Source of the DNA: Rhizobium ruizarguesonis
GTDB taxonomy: Bacteria; Pseudomonadota; Alphaproteobacteria; Rhizobiales; Rhizobiaceae
Assembly: GCF_012349115.1 (NCBI RefSeq)
Contig: NZ_PQIG01000085.1
Location: 18,074 to 82,073, forward strand
DNA length: 64,000 bases
Direction: 5' to 3'
Under the pieces are notes generated by a model, which was given only the letters and a program-made list of their open reading frames with translations, made no database searches and was not told the DNA's origin. Numbering within the stretch: position 1 is the stretch's first letter; every line of letters starts with the position of its first letter. This document shows positions 63,904-64,000 of this stretch, piece by piece. The position numbers and the translations under genes are program-made.

Positions 63904-64000
63904 CCTGTCCCCTCCCGTATCGTATCGGCAGTCTAGCCGGTTTCCCTAGAGCGTGCTGTTTTTAGACGGCAGCATATCCTGAGTTTCTAAGATAGTTTGC
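63904..64000. other. 97-base right edge, partial intergenic element
   Basis: CTAGAGCGTGCTGTTTTTAGACGGCAGCATATCCTGAG resembles the ends of other mosaic palindromes in the window, but the window stops before a full copy can be judged. Confidence 0.35.

Overview
The window looks like an ordinary stretch of chromosome from an alphaproteobacterium of the genus Rhizobium (R. etli / R. leguminosarum type). The evidence is high GC, the gene order lptF-lptG-lptD-surA-pdxA-rsmA, fabD-fabG-acpP-fabF-mltG-yicC-gmk, rpsF-rpsR-rplI-dnaB-alr and radA-cvpA-purF, paired pssA/psd for phosphatidylethanolamine synthesis, and many short palindromic intergenic elements of rhizobial type. The species call is inference; I could run no search. 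No tRNA, rRNA, CRISPR array, transposase, integrase or phage gene was seen.

Layout. 1-3.4 kb: a PAS-GGDEF-EAL protein cut by the left edge, a small EF-hand protein behind a CtrA-type box, and periplasmic SodC. 3.4-9.7 kb: an MscS channel, a translationally coupled ygfZ / HD hydrolase / dual-specificity phosphatase trio, three small exported or hypothetical proteins, a Nudix hydrolase, a YnfA-type membrane protein and an SRAP protein. 9.7-18 kb: a 46-codon gene, then pssA, psd, an Atm1-like exporter, a large LysM/Ig-like envelope protein, a LOG-family hydrolase and RarD. 18-25.8 kb: citramalate synthase and a five-gene chain in which every junction is a 4-base ATGA overlap (cysS, three tandem GFA-fold paralogues, proline iminopeptidase), then a GH25 muramidase and an SDR. 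25.8-37.5 kb: purF, cvpA, radA, a LysE exporter, alr, dnaB, the ribosomal protein genes and an aldo/keto reductase. 37.6-44.3 kb: fatty acid synthesis, mltG, yicC, gmk. 44.3-52.8 kb: the LPS export / OMP chaperone operon and a PAP2-type phosphatase. 52.9-58.6 kb: pepA-holC, a lipoprotein, a sugar dehydrogenase and an S9 peptidase. 58.6-64 kb is the most accessory part: a decayed polysaccharide deacetylase, a lower-GC secreted protein resembling GH75 chitosanases, an ABC-F ATPase behind three 20-bp iterons, a diguanylate cyclase and a DinB-family protein.

Functionally the region is dominated by envelope building: phospholipid head groups, acyl chains, LPS transport, peptidoglycan precursors (alr) and peptidoglycan cleavage (mltG, GH25), plus replication and translation housekeeping. 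The items most worth follow-up are the GFA triplet locked into the cysS operon, the iteron/hairpin leader of the ABC-F gene, the deacetylase remnant next to the GH75-like gene, the CtrA box before the EF-hand gene, and a terminator-like hairpin just before the alr start.
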